A stretch of DNA of 35,514 bases, taken from NCBI GenBank assembly GCA_003695655.1, contig RFIF01000572.1, positions 1 through 35,514 on the forward strand, in the 5' to 3' direction. The position numbers were made by a program, and so were the translations under genes. Origin of the DNA: Cyanobacteria bacterium J069. Its GTDB lineage: Bacteria > Cyanobacteriota > Cyanobacteriia > Elainellales > Elainellaceae. Positions 7,714-19,698 of this stretch are shown here, piece by piece (within the stretch, counting starts at the first letter, position 1; every line of letters starts with the position of its first letter). The notes beneath the pieces are model-generated. The model worked only from the letters and a program-made list of their open reading frames with translations. It was not told where the DNA came from and ran no database searches.

Positions 7714-9759
7714 TTACACGAACTGAAACGCGCTGCTGTTGAGGTTGAGCTTTCCACCGCCCTGCACGACGGCGATTAGCTCATCGGTTCTGCCTGTTTC
7801 CAGAAAGATCGCTGTGCCTTTGCCAACAGGCGATGCACCCAAGCGATAGTCCAACGCGCCATGAAGCTGAATTGCGTCTTGCTTGCGGTTAAAGTCTTTG
7901 ATCAGCGCGTGGTCCTGGAGTCCGGCGCGGCTGCGATTGCCGTCGTTGTAATAGACCCGCTGGCGATCGCCCAGCACGAACAGATCGCGTCCTGCGCCGC
8001 CCGTGAGCTGATCAATTTCCTTTCGCCCCGGCGTGCGGTGATCTGGGTTTACGCCAATCAAAATGTCGTGCCCGCCGCGTGCATTGATGCGGTCATTGCC
8101 TCGCAGCCCCACCAGCATCTCGCCTGCATTTGTTCCAGTGAGCGTATCTTTGCGGTTGCTGCCGCGCAGGGTTCGCAGCCCTGGCACCGGTGGCAGAGAC
8201 GGCTCATCGACCGACGGTAATCCCGGCTGGGGGTTGGGGTGGTTGCCACCGCCGCTCGGTGGGTTGCCGCCTGGGAGATTGCCCGGCCCGCCGCCCATTG
8301 GGCGATCGTCATCGAGAATCGTCACCGTTGTTTGCGTGTTGCTGTGCAGGAGGCTGCGACCGCCTGCCACTTCCACCAGCCGCAGTTCCAGCGTTTCATC
8401 AACCTCTAGCAGCCCATCTTGCAAAATCGGAATTGAGATCGTTTTGCGAAATTCGCCAGGGACAAAGTTGACAAATTCGGCACTGGGCAGCCTGTAATCT
8501 TGACCATTGGTTGCTGTGCCGCCCGCCACCTCCAGCACCACGCTAGAAGCAACCTGCAAGTTGCCTGTGCGAGTGATCGTGATTTCTGCGCCCACCGGAG
8601 CGCCATCTTCCCCAATTGTGTAAATCGGTTGACCAAAAGCCACCTCCGCTGCTACCTCAAACCGCTGAGCATAGATGTTGTATTTGTTCACATCTGTTGC
8701 TTCGCCTTGCCAGGTGACGACGAAATCGCCGTCCGGCTGTAGAGCAACAGCATGGAAGCTTTGAATCCCCTCAGTCGTGGCATTGACTGAGAGACTGTCG
8801 CTCAGCGGCGTGCCGTCGGCGCTAAAGCGGCGTGCGTAAACTTCAGCCGTCGATTCGCTATCCCCTTCGAGCCAAGTCACCACAAAGTTTCCGGCTGCGT
8901 CCATATCCAGGCTGGGCAATTTCGTTTCCGAGGTTTGGCTAATTGAGATTTCGTCGCTGATGGGGCGACCCGTCGCATCGAACCGCCGCGCCACAATGCC
9001 TTTGGTCTCACAGTTCCACACAACAACGAAGTTACCCGCTGCATCCATCCTCACAGCCGCACTATTTTGATACCCGGCTGTGGTTTGGTTGACTGGAATC
9101 TCCGCACTGAGGGCGGTTCCAGCCGCATTGAACCGACGGGCGTATACGTTAAAGCCGCTGTCGTCCTGAGCAACGCTAGACCAGGTGATGACAAAATTGC
9201 CGGAACTGTCTACGGCGATCGCCGGGTCAATCTGATTCCTTTGCGTGGTAACGTTTACCAGAAACTCGCTGCGAGAGGGCGAACCATCAGCATTAAACAG
9301 GCGGGCATAGACCCCAGATCCGCTGCCGTCTTGACCCTGGCTGACCCAGGCGACGACATAGCTGCCGTCAGGTCTGGTGGCGATCGCCGCACTACTTTGC
9401 ACACCGGGGCGCTCTACCGCGAAGAAAGCCGGACGGCGATCGCCCGATGCGTTGAAGCGAGATACCGAAATATCAGCGCTATAGGTTCTTTCGTTTTGTA
9501 GGGTTTTGGCAATTGCAATATCGCCGTTAGGGCCGATGGCGATCGCAGGCAGCGTCGCCTCTTGAGCCAGCAGAAGGCGATCGCCCAGCGGCGTGCCATC
9601 CCTCTGAAATCGACGAGCGTACACAACAGAGCTGTTTACATAATCTTCCCAGGCAACTATGAAGTTGCCATCCTTATCGGCTCCTATTACAGGTAAAAAC
9701 TGGTTGCTGCTTAGGTTTGGTGCAACGCGAAACTCTGCTCCAGCTTTGATAACTGACAT
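7714..9759 (-). CDS. Putative type I secretion substrate: about 7 repeats of a D-x-x-G-[ND]-F-V-V-x-W ... Y-A-R-R-F module, Calx-beta domain, RTX-like C-terminus
   Basis: Repeats such as DSSGNFVITWSSVAQDDSGFNVYARRFNAAGTALSAEIPVNQTT; Calx-beta GTATNGQDYRLPSAEFVNFVPGEFRKTISIPILQDGLLEVDETLELRL; RTX-like GSNRKDTLTGTNAGEMLVGLRGNDRINARGGHDILIG...DQLTGGAGRDLFVLGD...LIKDFNRKQDAIQLHG; no N-terminal signal peptide visible. Confidence 0.82.
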   Translation of the reverse strand: MSVIKAGAEFRVAPNLSSNQFLPVIGADKDGNFIVAWEDYVNSSVVYARRFQRDGTPLGDRLLLAQEATLPAIAIGPNGDIAIAKTLQNERTYSADISVSRFNASGDRRPAFFAVERPGVQSSAAIATRPDGSYVVAWVSQGQDGSGSGVYARLFNADGSPSRSEFLVNVTTQRNQIDPAIAVDSSGNFVITWSSVAQDDSGFNVYARRFNAAGTALSAEIPVNQTTAGYQNSAAVRMDAAGNFVVVWNCETKGIVARRFDATGRPISDEISISQTSETKLPSLDMDAAGNFVVTWLEGDSESTAEVYARRFSADGTPLSDSLSVNATTEGIQSFHAVALQPDGDFVVTWQGEATDVNKYNIYAQRFEVAAEVAFGQPIYTIGEDGAPVGAEITITRTGNLQVASSVVLEVAGGTATNGQDYRLPSAEFVNFVPGEFRKTISIPILQDGLLEVDETLELRLVEVAGGRSLLHSNTQTTVTILDDDRPMGGGPGNLPGGNPPSGGGNHPNPQPGLPSVDEPSLPPVPGLRTLRGSNRKDTLTGTNAGEMLVGLRGNDRINARGGHDILIGVNPDHRTPGRKEIDQLTGGAGRDLFVLGDRQRVYYNDGNRSRAGLQDHALIKDFNRKQDAIQLHGALDYRLGASPVGKGTAIFLETGRTDELIAVVQGGGKLNLNSSAFQFV

Positions 9760-9875
9760 ACCGTTTGCTCCTAATAATCCGGATCAAATGCAATAAAAAT
9801 GAAGTAAAAAAGGCGAGGCGGCAGGCTGCATCGAATTATCTATTTTCCATTCGTGCAGTCCTGCGCTTTTCGTGG

Positions 9876-10151
9876 TTATGGCCGAATATGCCGATCTAGC
9901 CAGGCGTGCAAGCCATCCTCAGTTGTGAAGCAATACCACTTTCTAGTTGCTGGGTCGTAAGCCTCCCAATACTCATCGCCAAACTTGGGTTTAATACGGT
10001 GTACTTTTAATTCATCTGAGCCTCTAAAAAGCTGAACCACTAAATTCCAGGCTGCGCTCAGCAGTCCTTTCGTAGATTCCTTCTCTTTGGCATTCTTGAT
10101 TGCGTTCAGCATTGTGGTCTGAGACTTGAGATTGACCATGTATAGTTTCAC
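9876..10151 (-). CDS. Small hypothetical protein (91 aa), GTG start with strong Shine-Dalgarno
   Basis: Minus strand AAAAGGAGGATTTCATT-GTG then VKLYMVNLKSQTTMLNAIKNAKEKESTKGLLSAAWNLVVQLFRGSDELKVHRIKPKFGDEYWEAYDPATRKWYCFTTEDGLHAWLDRHIRP. Confidence 0.65.
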   Translation of the reverse strand: MKLYMVNLKSQTTMLNAIKNAKEKESTKGLLSAAWNLVVQLFRGSDELKVHRIKPKFGDEYWEAYDPATRKWYCFTTEDGLHAWLDRHIRP

Positions 10152-10351
10152 AATGAAATCCTCCTTTTGGGTTTTGAATTGCTGTTGAAATAGCCCTTGC
10201 CAACTGCCTTGCAGCGAAAAAAGACAATAAACTTCTGTGCGCCTGCTGGAGCGCTGGCGCAGTGATAGCGCTGATATTTTGTGCGGTGCAAGATGTTGCA
10301 AGATTTTGGTTTGGTCGGGCGGGCGAAACTTCTCTCGTCCGCCGACCTGTT

Positions 10352-10942
10352 TTAGTAAGCCAGCCGGGCCATCATCAGCACGTCGGCATATCGGCCCGCT
10401 CGAAAGCCGTAGTCTTTCATCACGCCCTCCGGCACGAAACCAAACTTTTTGTAGAGGGCGATCGCCGCTTCGTTGTCGGTATAGACCAGCAACTCCAGCC
10501 GATGCAGGTTTAGCACTTGATCTGCCAGATCAACGGTCGCCTGCATCAGCGCCGTGCCGATGCCCTGCCCTTGAAAGTTGGGATGCACGGCCACCGCGCC
10601 CAGATGCCCCACATGGCGCAGGCGCGGATGCGGGCTGACATCCAGCCCCAGCGTACCCGCCACGCAAAAATTGCTAATGGCAACCAGGGTGGAGTGCCCC
10701 GCTGCTGGGTGCATCACCCGCTGATACATGGCATCGCTCGTCACGTAGGGCAGTTCGTTGGTATGAGCCACAATTTCAGGAAGGGTCAGGAGCTGGTGTA
10801 GCTCGCTCACGTCTTCTATCTGGGCGTGGCGAATCGTGACTGCGCTGGCTGCTGGGCGGGCGGGCTGCTGAGCGGGAAAGTGGGAGGAAATCTCTGAGGG
10901 GGCGATCGCCCGAAAGGAATTTGATTTGGGCTGAGTAATCAT
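10352..10942 (-). CDS. GNAT-family N-acetyltransferase
   Basis: VTIRHAQIEDVSELHQLL...LGAVAVHPNFQGQGIGTALMQATVDLADQVLNLHRLELLVYTDNEAAIALYKKFGFVPEGVMKDYGFRAGRYADVLMMAR; Q-G-x-G-I-G-x-A acetyl-CoA motif. Confidence 0.93.
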   Translation of the reverse strand: MITQPKSNSFRAIAPSEISSHFPAQQPARPAASAVTIRHAQIEDVSELHQLLTLPEIVAHTNELPYVTSDAMYQRVMHPAAGHSTLVAISNFCVAGTLGLDVSPHPRLRHVGHLGAVAVHPNFQGQGIGTALMQATVDLADQVLNLHRLELLVYTDNEAAIALYKKFGFVPEGVMKDYGFRAGRYADVLMMARLAY

Positions 10943-11118
10943 GATTGTTTCTATGGTTAAGTATTTAGGATTGATGGTGAGTATGAAGTCGTAGCGGGCG
11001 GCTGATGAACGTTCCCAACCATCAAGCAGAAACGTTCACAAGCTTTTTGAAGTTGAACAATTGCCAGAAATTTGGCATTCATAAATGGCGTGAGCTGATT
11101 AAAGCTCAATGCGAAATT

Positions 11119-11145
11119 ATGCAGAAACTATGCAGAAACTATGCA
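11119..11145. repeat. Short tandem repeat atgcagaaact x2 plus partial third copy
   Basis: atgcagaaact (11119-11129) atgcagaaact (11130-11140) atgcag. Confidence 0.8.
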
Positions 11146-11149
11146 GGTA

Positions 11150-11371
11150 TTACAAAACGGTTGAAAACTGCTGGATATAAGAATTTCCCAAAAATCGAAG
11201 AACCACAGGCTGGGAATGTTGCGGTGCTAATGCGACCGCATGAGCCACTGGGATAGCGTAGGAAATTCCTCGATATCGAGCCAATTTTATCTCGGCGCTG
11301 TTTGCACTTGCCATATTAGAAAACACGGTATCAAGCTGGTTGTAAGGCACTCCACGATAGATTAGTTGCAT
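11150..11371 (-). CDS. DUF4278-type small protein
   Basis: MQLIYRGVPYNQ...LARYRGISYAIP: paired YRGxxY motifs typical of DUF4278. Confidence 0.7.
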   Translation of the reverse strand: MQLIYRGVPYNQLDTVFSNMASANSAEIKLARYRGISYAIPVAHAVALAPQHSQPVVLRFLGNSYIQQFSTVL

Positions 11372-11724
11372 GATAGAAAGTCTCCTGAAGATTCAAGATT
11401 ACAGAGTCAAAATTGCAGCGAGTCACGGTCGATTATCAGAAGAATATTCCCAGTGATTTGGAGCTGTAGAATTAGCTTTTTAGAGCTGGTTCTATGAAAC
11501 CGTTCCTGTGAAAGTTGCCTCTGATGTCTCTAACGATAGGGGTAAGTTTTGAGCCTGTCTTTACAGAAAAGTATGGACTCAGGTATGGAGTTCCCAGACC
11601 CAAAAGTATGGTGCAGGACATCCTGCTGTGGCCCAAAAGCCTCCCACTGGAGGGCAATCCCCGCTAAAATCAATTAGTTGTGATAGAAAATAGCACCGGG
11701 TATCGTTCCTGAAATATCAGTTCC

Positions 11725-14700
11725 ATGGAGCTTGAGCAGGTCATCCCCAGCATCAACGCCACCTTGCTGTCCAGCCACCACCGCTGCCTAACAGAGCTAG
11801 AAATCGAGCTATTGCGGGGAGCCTGGGAAAACTTGACCTACGACGAAATTTCCGCAGCATCAGGCTATTCCCTCAACTACTTGCAGCGCGACATTGGCCC
11901 CAAGTTTTGGAAGCTGCTAAGCGACACTTACGGCCGCAAGCTCAACAAAACTAACGCCAGAGCTATCCTGACCCGCTTCGCGCAAGAGGCGAAAACGCCC
12001 CCCACTCAGCCACTCCAGGACTTGCTCTCCTCCTTTTCCCCGCCGAACCCACCCAAAGCCGACTGGGGCGAAATCATTGACGTGTCCACCTTCTACGGTC
12101 GCGCCGATGAGCTAGACACGCTGACAGGCTGGATTCGGGGCGATCGCTGTCGGCTGGTTGCGCTGGTAGGCATGGGCGGCATTGGCAAAAGCTCCCTGGC
12201 GGCGAAGATTACCCAAACCCTGCAAGACGAGTTTGACCTGATTATCTGGCGATCGCTCCGCAATGCCCCACCGCTGGACTCGCTGCTGTCGGAACTGGTG
12301 CCCTTTTTGTCGCAGCAGCAAGACACCCAGGCAAAGCCAGAAAGGCTTCTGCACTGGCTCCGCGCTCATCGCTGTTTGCTAATTCTGGACAATGTGGAAA
12401 CGATCATGCAGGCGGGCGATCGCGCCGGATATTACCAGCCAGATTATGAAAACTATGGCGATCTATTTCGGCTGCTGGGCGAAACATCGCACCAGAGTTG
12501 TGTACTGCTGACCACGCGAGAAACCCCAGCAGAGGTAGGTATGCTGGAGACATTAGACGGGCCAGTGCGCCTGCTGCCGCTGAAGGGGTCAGCAGAAATG
12601 GCGCTGGCGCTGCTGGAATCTCGCACTCTCATTGGCTCAGATGAAGAGAAGCGCCAGATCTGTGAGTTTTATAATTGCAGCCCGCTAGCGATCAAGCTAA
12701 TTTCCTCATCAATCCAAAGCCTGTTTGACGGCAGCATTTCAGCATTCTGGCGCGAGGAAGTCAAGGTTTTTAACGGCATTCGTCGGCTTCTAGAGCAACA
12801 GTTTGAACGGTTATCTTACCTAGAGCAAACAGTTATGTACTGGCTGGCGATTAACCGTGAGTGGGTGTCGCTGGATGAACTAATGGCAGACCTGGTGCCG
12901 CCTGTGTCGCGGGCGAGCCTGCTGGAGTCGCTGGAGTCGCTGAGCTGGCGATCGCTCATCGAAAAAAATCAGGGACGCTATACACAGCAGCCTGTAGTCA
13001 TGGAATATGTTACGTCTCAGTTCATCCATCAGGTTTCGACGGAGCTAGTTACGTGCCGATTGAACTTCTTTGCTCGATTTGCGCTGGCGAAAAACTCTAT
13101 TCGTGACTACATTCACGAAAGCCAGGTTCGCATCATTCTGCAACCTGTGCTCAATCACCTCCAGACAGCGTTCAGCCAGCCCGACTTACTGCGAGATCAG
13201 TTCTGCAAAATTCTGAAGCAAGTCCGGCAAGGATGCTGCTATCCTAACTGCTACAGCGCAGGTAACTTACTCAATCTCATGGGTCAATATGACCTGGATT
13301 TGACGGGATATGATTTTTCTGGCTTGACGCTGCGCCACGCCCATTTGCAAAAGCGCAATCTGCACAAAGTTAACTTCACCCAAGCGCAGTTTATTGACCC
13401 TGTTTTTACCCACACGCTGACTTCTATTTTTGCTGTTGCTTTCAGTCCTGATGGAACGCTGCTTGCCACGGGAGAAAGCACGGGCGAGATTCACATCTGG
13501 CGCACGGGCGACACGCAACCGCTCTTGGCGCTGACCGGCCACGCGAATCGGATTCTGTCGGTCAGCTTTAGCCCGGATGGATGCTGGCTAGCCAGCGCCA
13601 GTGCCGACAGCACCATCAAGCTGTGGGATTTGGACTCTGGGGCGATCGCCACGACGTTGACCGGGCACACGAACGGCGTTTGCTCAGTACGCTTTAGCGC
13701 CGATCAGTCCCTGCTAGCCAGCGCCAGTCTAGACGGCACAATTCGCCTGTGGGACGTGCAAACGGCGCAATTGCTTCGTGTGCTGGATGGACATACCGAC
13801 TGGGTGTGGGGCGTGTGCTTTAGCCCGATTGCGGGCCCCCCACTGCTGGCTAGCGGCAGTGCCGATGCTACTGTCAAACTCTGGGATGCGGCATCGGGAC
13901 AACTGCTGCAAACACTGGAAGGGCATGGCGATCGCATCTGGTCGGTGCAGTTTAGCCCAGACGGCCGCCTGCTGGCCAGCACCAGCGAAGACTGCACGAT
14001 TAAGCTGTGGGACGTGGCAACGGGTCAGCTTTTGCGGACGCTGGCGGGGCACAGCAGCATCATCTGGTCGGCCAGCTTTAGCGCCGATGGTCGCCTGTTG
14101 GCCAGCGGCAGTTCCGACCAAACGGTGCGCCTGTGGAATGTGGAAACGGGGCAACTGATGCGGGTGTTGACAGGGCACACCAATCGCGTTTGGTCGGTGC
14201 GATTTAGCCCGTCTGTCGAGCATTTGCCCTTTGACTCACAAAGCCTGCTGGCCAGCGGCAGCGCCGACTGCACCATGAAGCTATGGGATGCGGCATCGGG
14301 GCAGTTGCTCAAGACCATCCAGGGCTATACCAACGGCGTGCGATCGCTCGACTTTAGCGAAGATGGGCAAACCCTGGCAAGTGGAACCATTGCAGACGAC
14401 GCGGTTCGGCTCTGGCACGTCCCGACGGGCACCCTTCTAAAAACGCTGACGGGGCATACCGATTCCATTCATACAGTTCGCTGTTACACTGCCCCCGACG
14501 GACAGGAACGGGTGATTAGCGCCGGGTCTGACCATACGATTCGGCTGTGGAACGCGCAAACAGGACAACTGATGAAAACGCTGCATGGACATACTGACAC
14601 GATCTGGTCGATTAGCGTTGCGCCACAGTTGAATTGGTGTGCCAGTGCTGGAGCCGACAACACAATCCGGCTGTGGGATTTGGAAAGCGGTCGCTTGCTC

Positions 14701-15310
14701 CATACACTGACAGAAACGAAAGGATGGGTTTGGGCAGTCACCTTTAGCCCCGACGGTCGCCAGATTGCAACGGGCAGCGCCAATTGCCTGGTCAAGCTGT
14801 GGGATGTGGCATCGGGCAAATTGCTGAAAGCCCTGGAAGGACACACGGCTTGGGTGCGATCGGTCAAGTTTAGCCTGGATGGATTGCTGATTGCGAGTGG
14901 CAGCGCCGACTGCACAGTGAAAGTATGGTGTGCCCGAACAGGTGAATTGAAAATGACATTAGCCGGACATGATAGCTGGACGTGGGAGGTCAGCTTTAGT
15001 CCTGATTGCAGAACGCTGGTAAGCAGCAGTACAGATGGCACTCTGAAGCTATGGGATACGCAAACTGGAACGCTATTGAACACGCTGAAAGGACATACAG
15101 GCGAAGTTTGGTCAGCACGCTTTAGCCCCGATGGAAGCCTGCTGGCTAGCAGCAGCGCCGATGAAACCGTGCGCCTGTGGGATGCCAAAACGGGCAAATG
15201 TGTGCAAGTGTTGAGGAGCGATCGCCCCTACGAAGGCATGAACATTACTGGCGTGATGGGGCTGACGGAGCCGCAAAAAGCCGCGCTAATCGCCTTGGGC
15301 GCAGTAGAAA

Positions 15311-15324
<14 letters not shown>
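11725..15324 (+). CDS. STAND NTPase: N-terminal HTH-like region, NB-ARC ATPase, pentapeptide-like linker, 14 WD40 repeats
   Basis: P-loop ALVGMGGIGKSSLAAK (about 12160-12205), Walker B CLLILDNVE, sensor VLLTTRET; N-terminus LTELEIELLRGAWENLTYDEISAASGYSLNYLQRDIGPKFWKLLSD; linker LDLTGYDFSGLTLRHAHLQKRNLHKVNFTQAQF; 14 copies of the (V/I)xSVxFSPDGxxLASGSxDxTIKLWDxxTGxLLxTLxGH unit from about 13417 to 15213. Confidence 0.93.
13417..15213 (+). repeat. WD40 repeat array (14 blades, consistent with two 7-bladed propellers) within the STAND gene
   Basis: Manual alignment of 14 about 42-aa units ending in LWD...GH. Confidence 0.85.
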
Positions 15325-17584
<2,260 letters not shown>

Positions 17585-18283
17585 TTAGGGCTGTCCGGCT
17601 GGCGGTGTCACAGGTAGTGGCCGACCGCTCGGCGCAGTGGGATTGGTTCCCGGCTGTGGCAGGCTGCCCGCACCCGGGTTGCTGCTCCTTGGCAGGGGCG
17701 AAGTAGGAGCACCCAGCGGGTCACCCGGTACTGTGGGTAAACCAAACGGGTCAAGCGGCGTGCCGGGATTGCCCAAGCCAGGATTTCCTGTACCGGGATT
17801 GCCCAAGCCAGGATTGCCAGAACCCGGCGCTGAAAAATCAGGCTGCCCCGGTGCAAGCTGCTCACTTGGGTCTTGGGAACTGGGGGTCACGGCCAACGCG
17901 ACGCGATCGCCCCCAACGGCCCGCAGCAAATCCAGCACTCTGACCACGCTGTCATAGCTGGCATAGGGCGGCGCGTTGAGCACAATGATGCCGTCGGGCG
18001 ACTCTTGCTGAAACGCTTCCACAAGCTGAACGAGCTGAGATTCGGCTACCGGATCTTGATCCCAATAGAGCGTCCCTACCGGGTCAATCGTCACAATTTT
18101 AGTTTGCCGCATCTGGGCAACGCCGGTCGAGGCGCTGGGCAAGTCGGTGTTAATGGCAAACTGCCGCGTCAGCGATACTGCGGCCAAAATAAAGAAAGTC
18201 AGGATGCAAAAAATTACGTCGATCAGCGGAATCAGTTCGATCCGCACATCTTCTTCCTGCGATCCAGGGTTGAGGATTTTCAT
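17585..18283 (-). CDS. exbD: ExbD/TolR-type biopolymer transport protein with Pro/Gly-rich C-terminal extension
   Basis: MKILNPGSQEEDVRIELIPLIDVIFCILTFFILAAVSLTRQFAINTDLPSAST: single TM with conserved Asp (PLIDVIF); downstream of exbB. Confidence 0.92.
   Translation of the reverse strand: MKILNPGSQEEDVRIELIPLIDVIFCILTFFILAAVSLTRQFAINTDLPSASTGVAQMRQTKIVTIDPVGTLYWDQDPVAESQLVQLVEAFQQESPDGIIVLNAPPYASYDSVVRVLDLLRAVGGDRVALAVTPSSQDPSEQLAPGQPDFSAPGSGNPGLGNPGTGNPGLGNPGTPLDPFGLPTVPGDPLGAPTSPLPRSSNPGAGSLPQPGTNPTAPSGRPLPVTPPAGQP
17763..17822. repeat. 30-bp coding tandem repeat x2 in exbD (encodes GNPGLGNPGT on the minus strand)
   Basis: ccgggattgcccaagccaggatttcctgta followed by ccgggattgcccaagccaggattgccagaa. 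Confidence 0.85.
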
Positions 18284-18450
18284 AACCAGCGTTCCCACCC
18301 ATTAAGGGACTGACTAAAAATTGCGACGAAAGATAAATTCAAAAGACTTCAGGGATGGCCAGACGCCATTTTCCATCAGCCTTGATCAGCAGGTGAGATG
18401 AAGCGACGCGATGAAAGGGGGCTTATCACGAACGCAGCCTGGTAGAACGG

Positions 18451-19164
18451 CTAGGACGGCTCGGCAGCTTCCGTCGTGGTGCTCGGCGCATCGGCGGCGA
18501 TCGCACTGGAGTTGGCACGGCTGGTCGTGCGTCCCACCTCTTGCCCGCTCCAGGTTTTGCGATAGAGCAGCTCTAGCTCGTTGCCAGACTTTTGGAAAAT
18601 TTTAGCTTGCTGAGCAATCAGCCCTTGAAACACGCGATAAAACGCCAGCGACAAAATCGCAATAATCAGTCCGGTAGCTGTGGTAATCAGCGCTTCCGAA
18701 ATTCCCAGCGTTACGTTTTCGGTGGCGGTGGTGCCCAAGTCACCCAGGCGAATCGAGCCGAGGGAATTAATCAAGCCCACCACCGTGCCCAGCAGCCCCA
18801 GCAGCGGGGCGATCGCAATCACGGCTTCCAGAATCTTGTCGCCCTTGTGCATGGCGGCGAGTTCTTCCTGCGCACTGGCTTCCATCGCCAACTGCACCAC
18901 ATCCGGCTCCTGGTTTTTTAGCTCCAGCCCAGCGTTGAGAAATCGCCCGATCGGCTGATCGGTGGCGCTTTTAGCCAGATCTCCCGCCGATCGCCAGTCG
19001 CGCTGAGCCGCCTCCAGGACTCGCCCAGCCGTTTCGCGCTCGCGGCTCAAAATTTTCCACCAAAAGAGGACGCGCTCAATTACGACGGTTAGCGACAGGA
19101 TTGAGAGCAGCAGCAGCGGCCACATTACAAAGCCGCCTTTAGAAAAAATCTCAGCGATATTCAC
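18451..19164 (-). CDS. exbB: ExbB/TolQ/MotA-family proton channel
   Basis: GGFVMWPLLLLSILSLTVVIERVLFWWK...IAPLLGLLGTVVGLINSLGSI...ISEALITTATGLIIAILSLAFYRVFQ. Confidence 0.93.
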   Translation of the reverse strand: MNIAEIFSKGGFVMWPLLLLSILSLTVVIERVLFWWKILSRERETAGRVLEAAQRDWRSAGDLAKSATDQPIGRFLNAGLELKNQEPDVVQLAMEASAQEELAAMHKGDKILEAVIAIAPLLGLLGTVVGLINSLGSIRLGDLGTTATENVTLGISEALITTATGLIIAILSLAFYRVFQGLIAQQAKIFQKSGNELELLYRKTWSGQEVGRTTSRANSSAIAADAPSTTTEAAEPS

Positions 19165-19578
19165 AGTGTTGTTCGTCCTCCATCCATACTGGCGGGTTCG
19201 CGGAATCTAGGGGGCTGGCTTAAAAACCCGGCTATTGGCCTAGGGCGTTTCAATTTTAGAGAATTTTCGGCAACCTTTCCCAAACCAGATCCGGGTGGAC
19301 AGTTAAAAAATCCCAGAAAGGTCTGATTTTCAGGGCGATACATCTTCAGAAATCAGCTTAGAAATCAACATCCACAGCGTTCCTTAGCGTTCCTTTAAAG
19401 GAATTCCCTTAAAACATTCTCTAACCAGGACGAATCTAGTCTTTGCCAGGTTCTGCCAGCTTTTGGGAATTTTGGTGGGGCATAGGCTATACGGCAGCGC
19501 ACCGTTACTTTAAGATCTGGGGCAAAGCTGGGCACCCTGGAAAGGAAATGGGGAACGGGTGCATAGGATCGACAGAAT

Positions 19579-19650
19579 CGACCAACACAGCGACCAACAC
19601 AGCGACCAACACAGCGACCAACACAGCGACCAAAACAGCGACCAAAACGC
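19579..19650. repeat. Tandem repeat, 12-bp unit cgaccaacacag x6 (last two copies cgaccaaaacag / cgaccaaaacgc)
   Basis: Direct reading upstream of the TPR gene. Confidence 0.95.
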
Positions 19651-19698
19651 AGCACCAGGACTGAGAACTGGTCTGCTTGACACGCTCATTACTGAATC

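Noticed and set aside
11472-11657. 61-aa minus ORF between the DUF4278 and STAND genes
   Set aside because: No recognisable motif or ribosome-binding site; may be a gene remnant but cannot be supported.
12093-15197. Many minus-strand and alternate-frame ORFs inside the STAND gene (for example 14484..15197, 13729..14223)
   Set aside because: They are antisense shadows of a GC-rich WD40 repeat gene, without independent family motifs.
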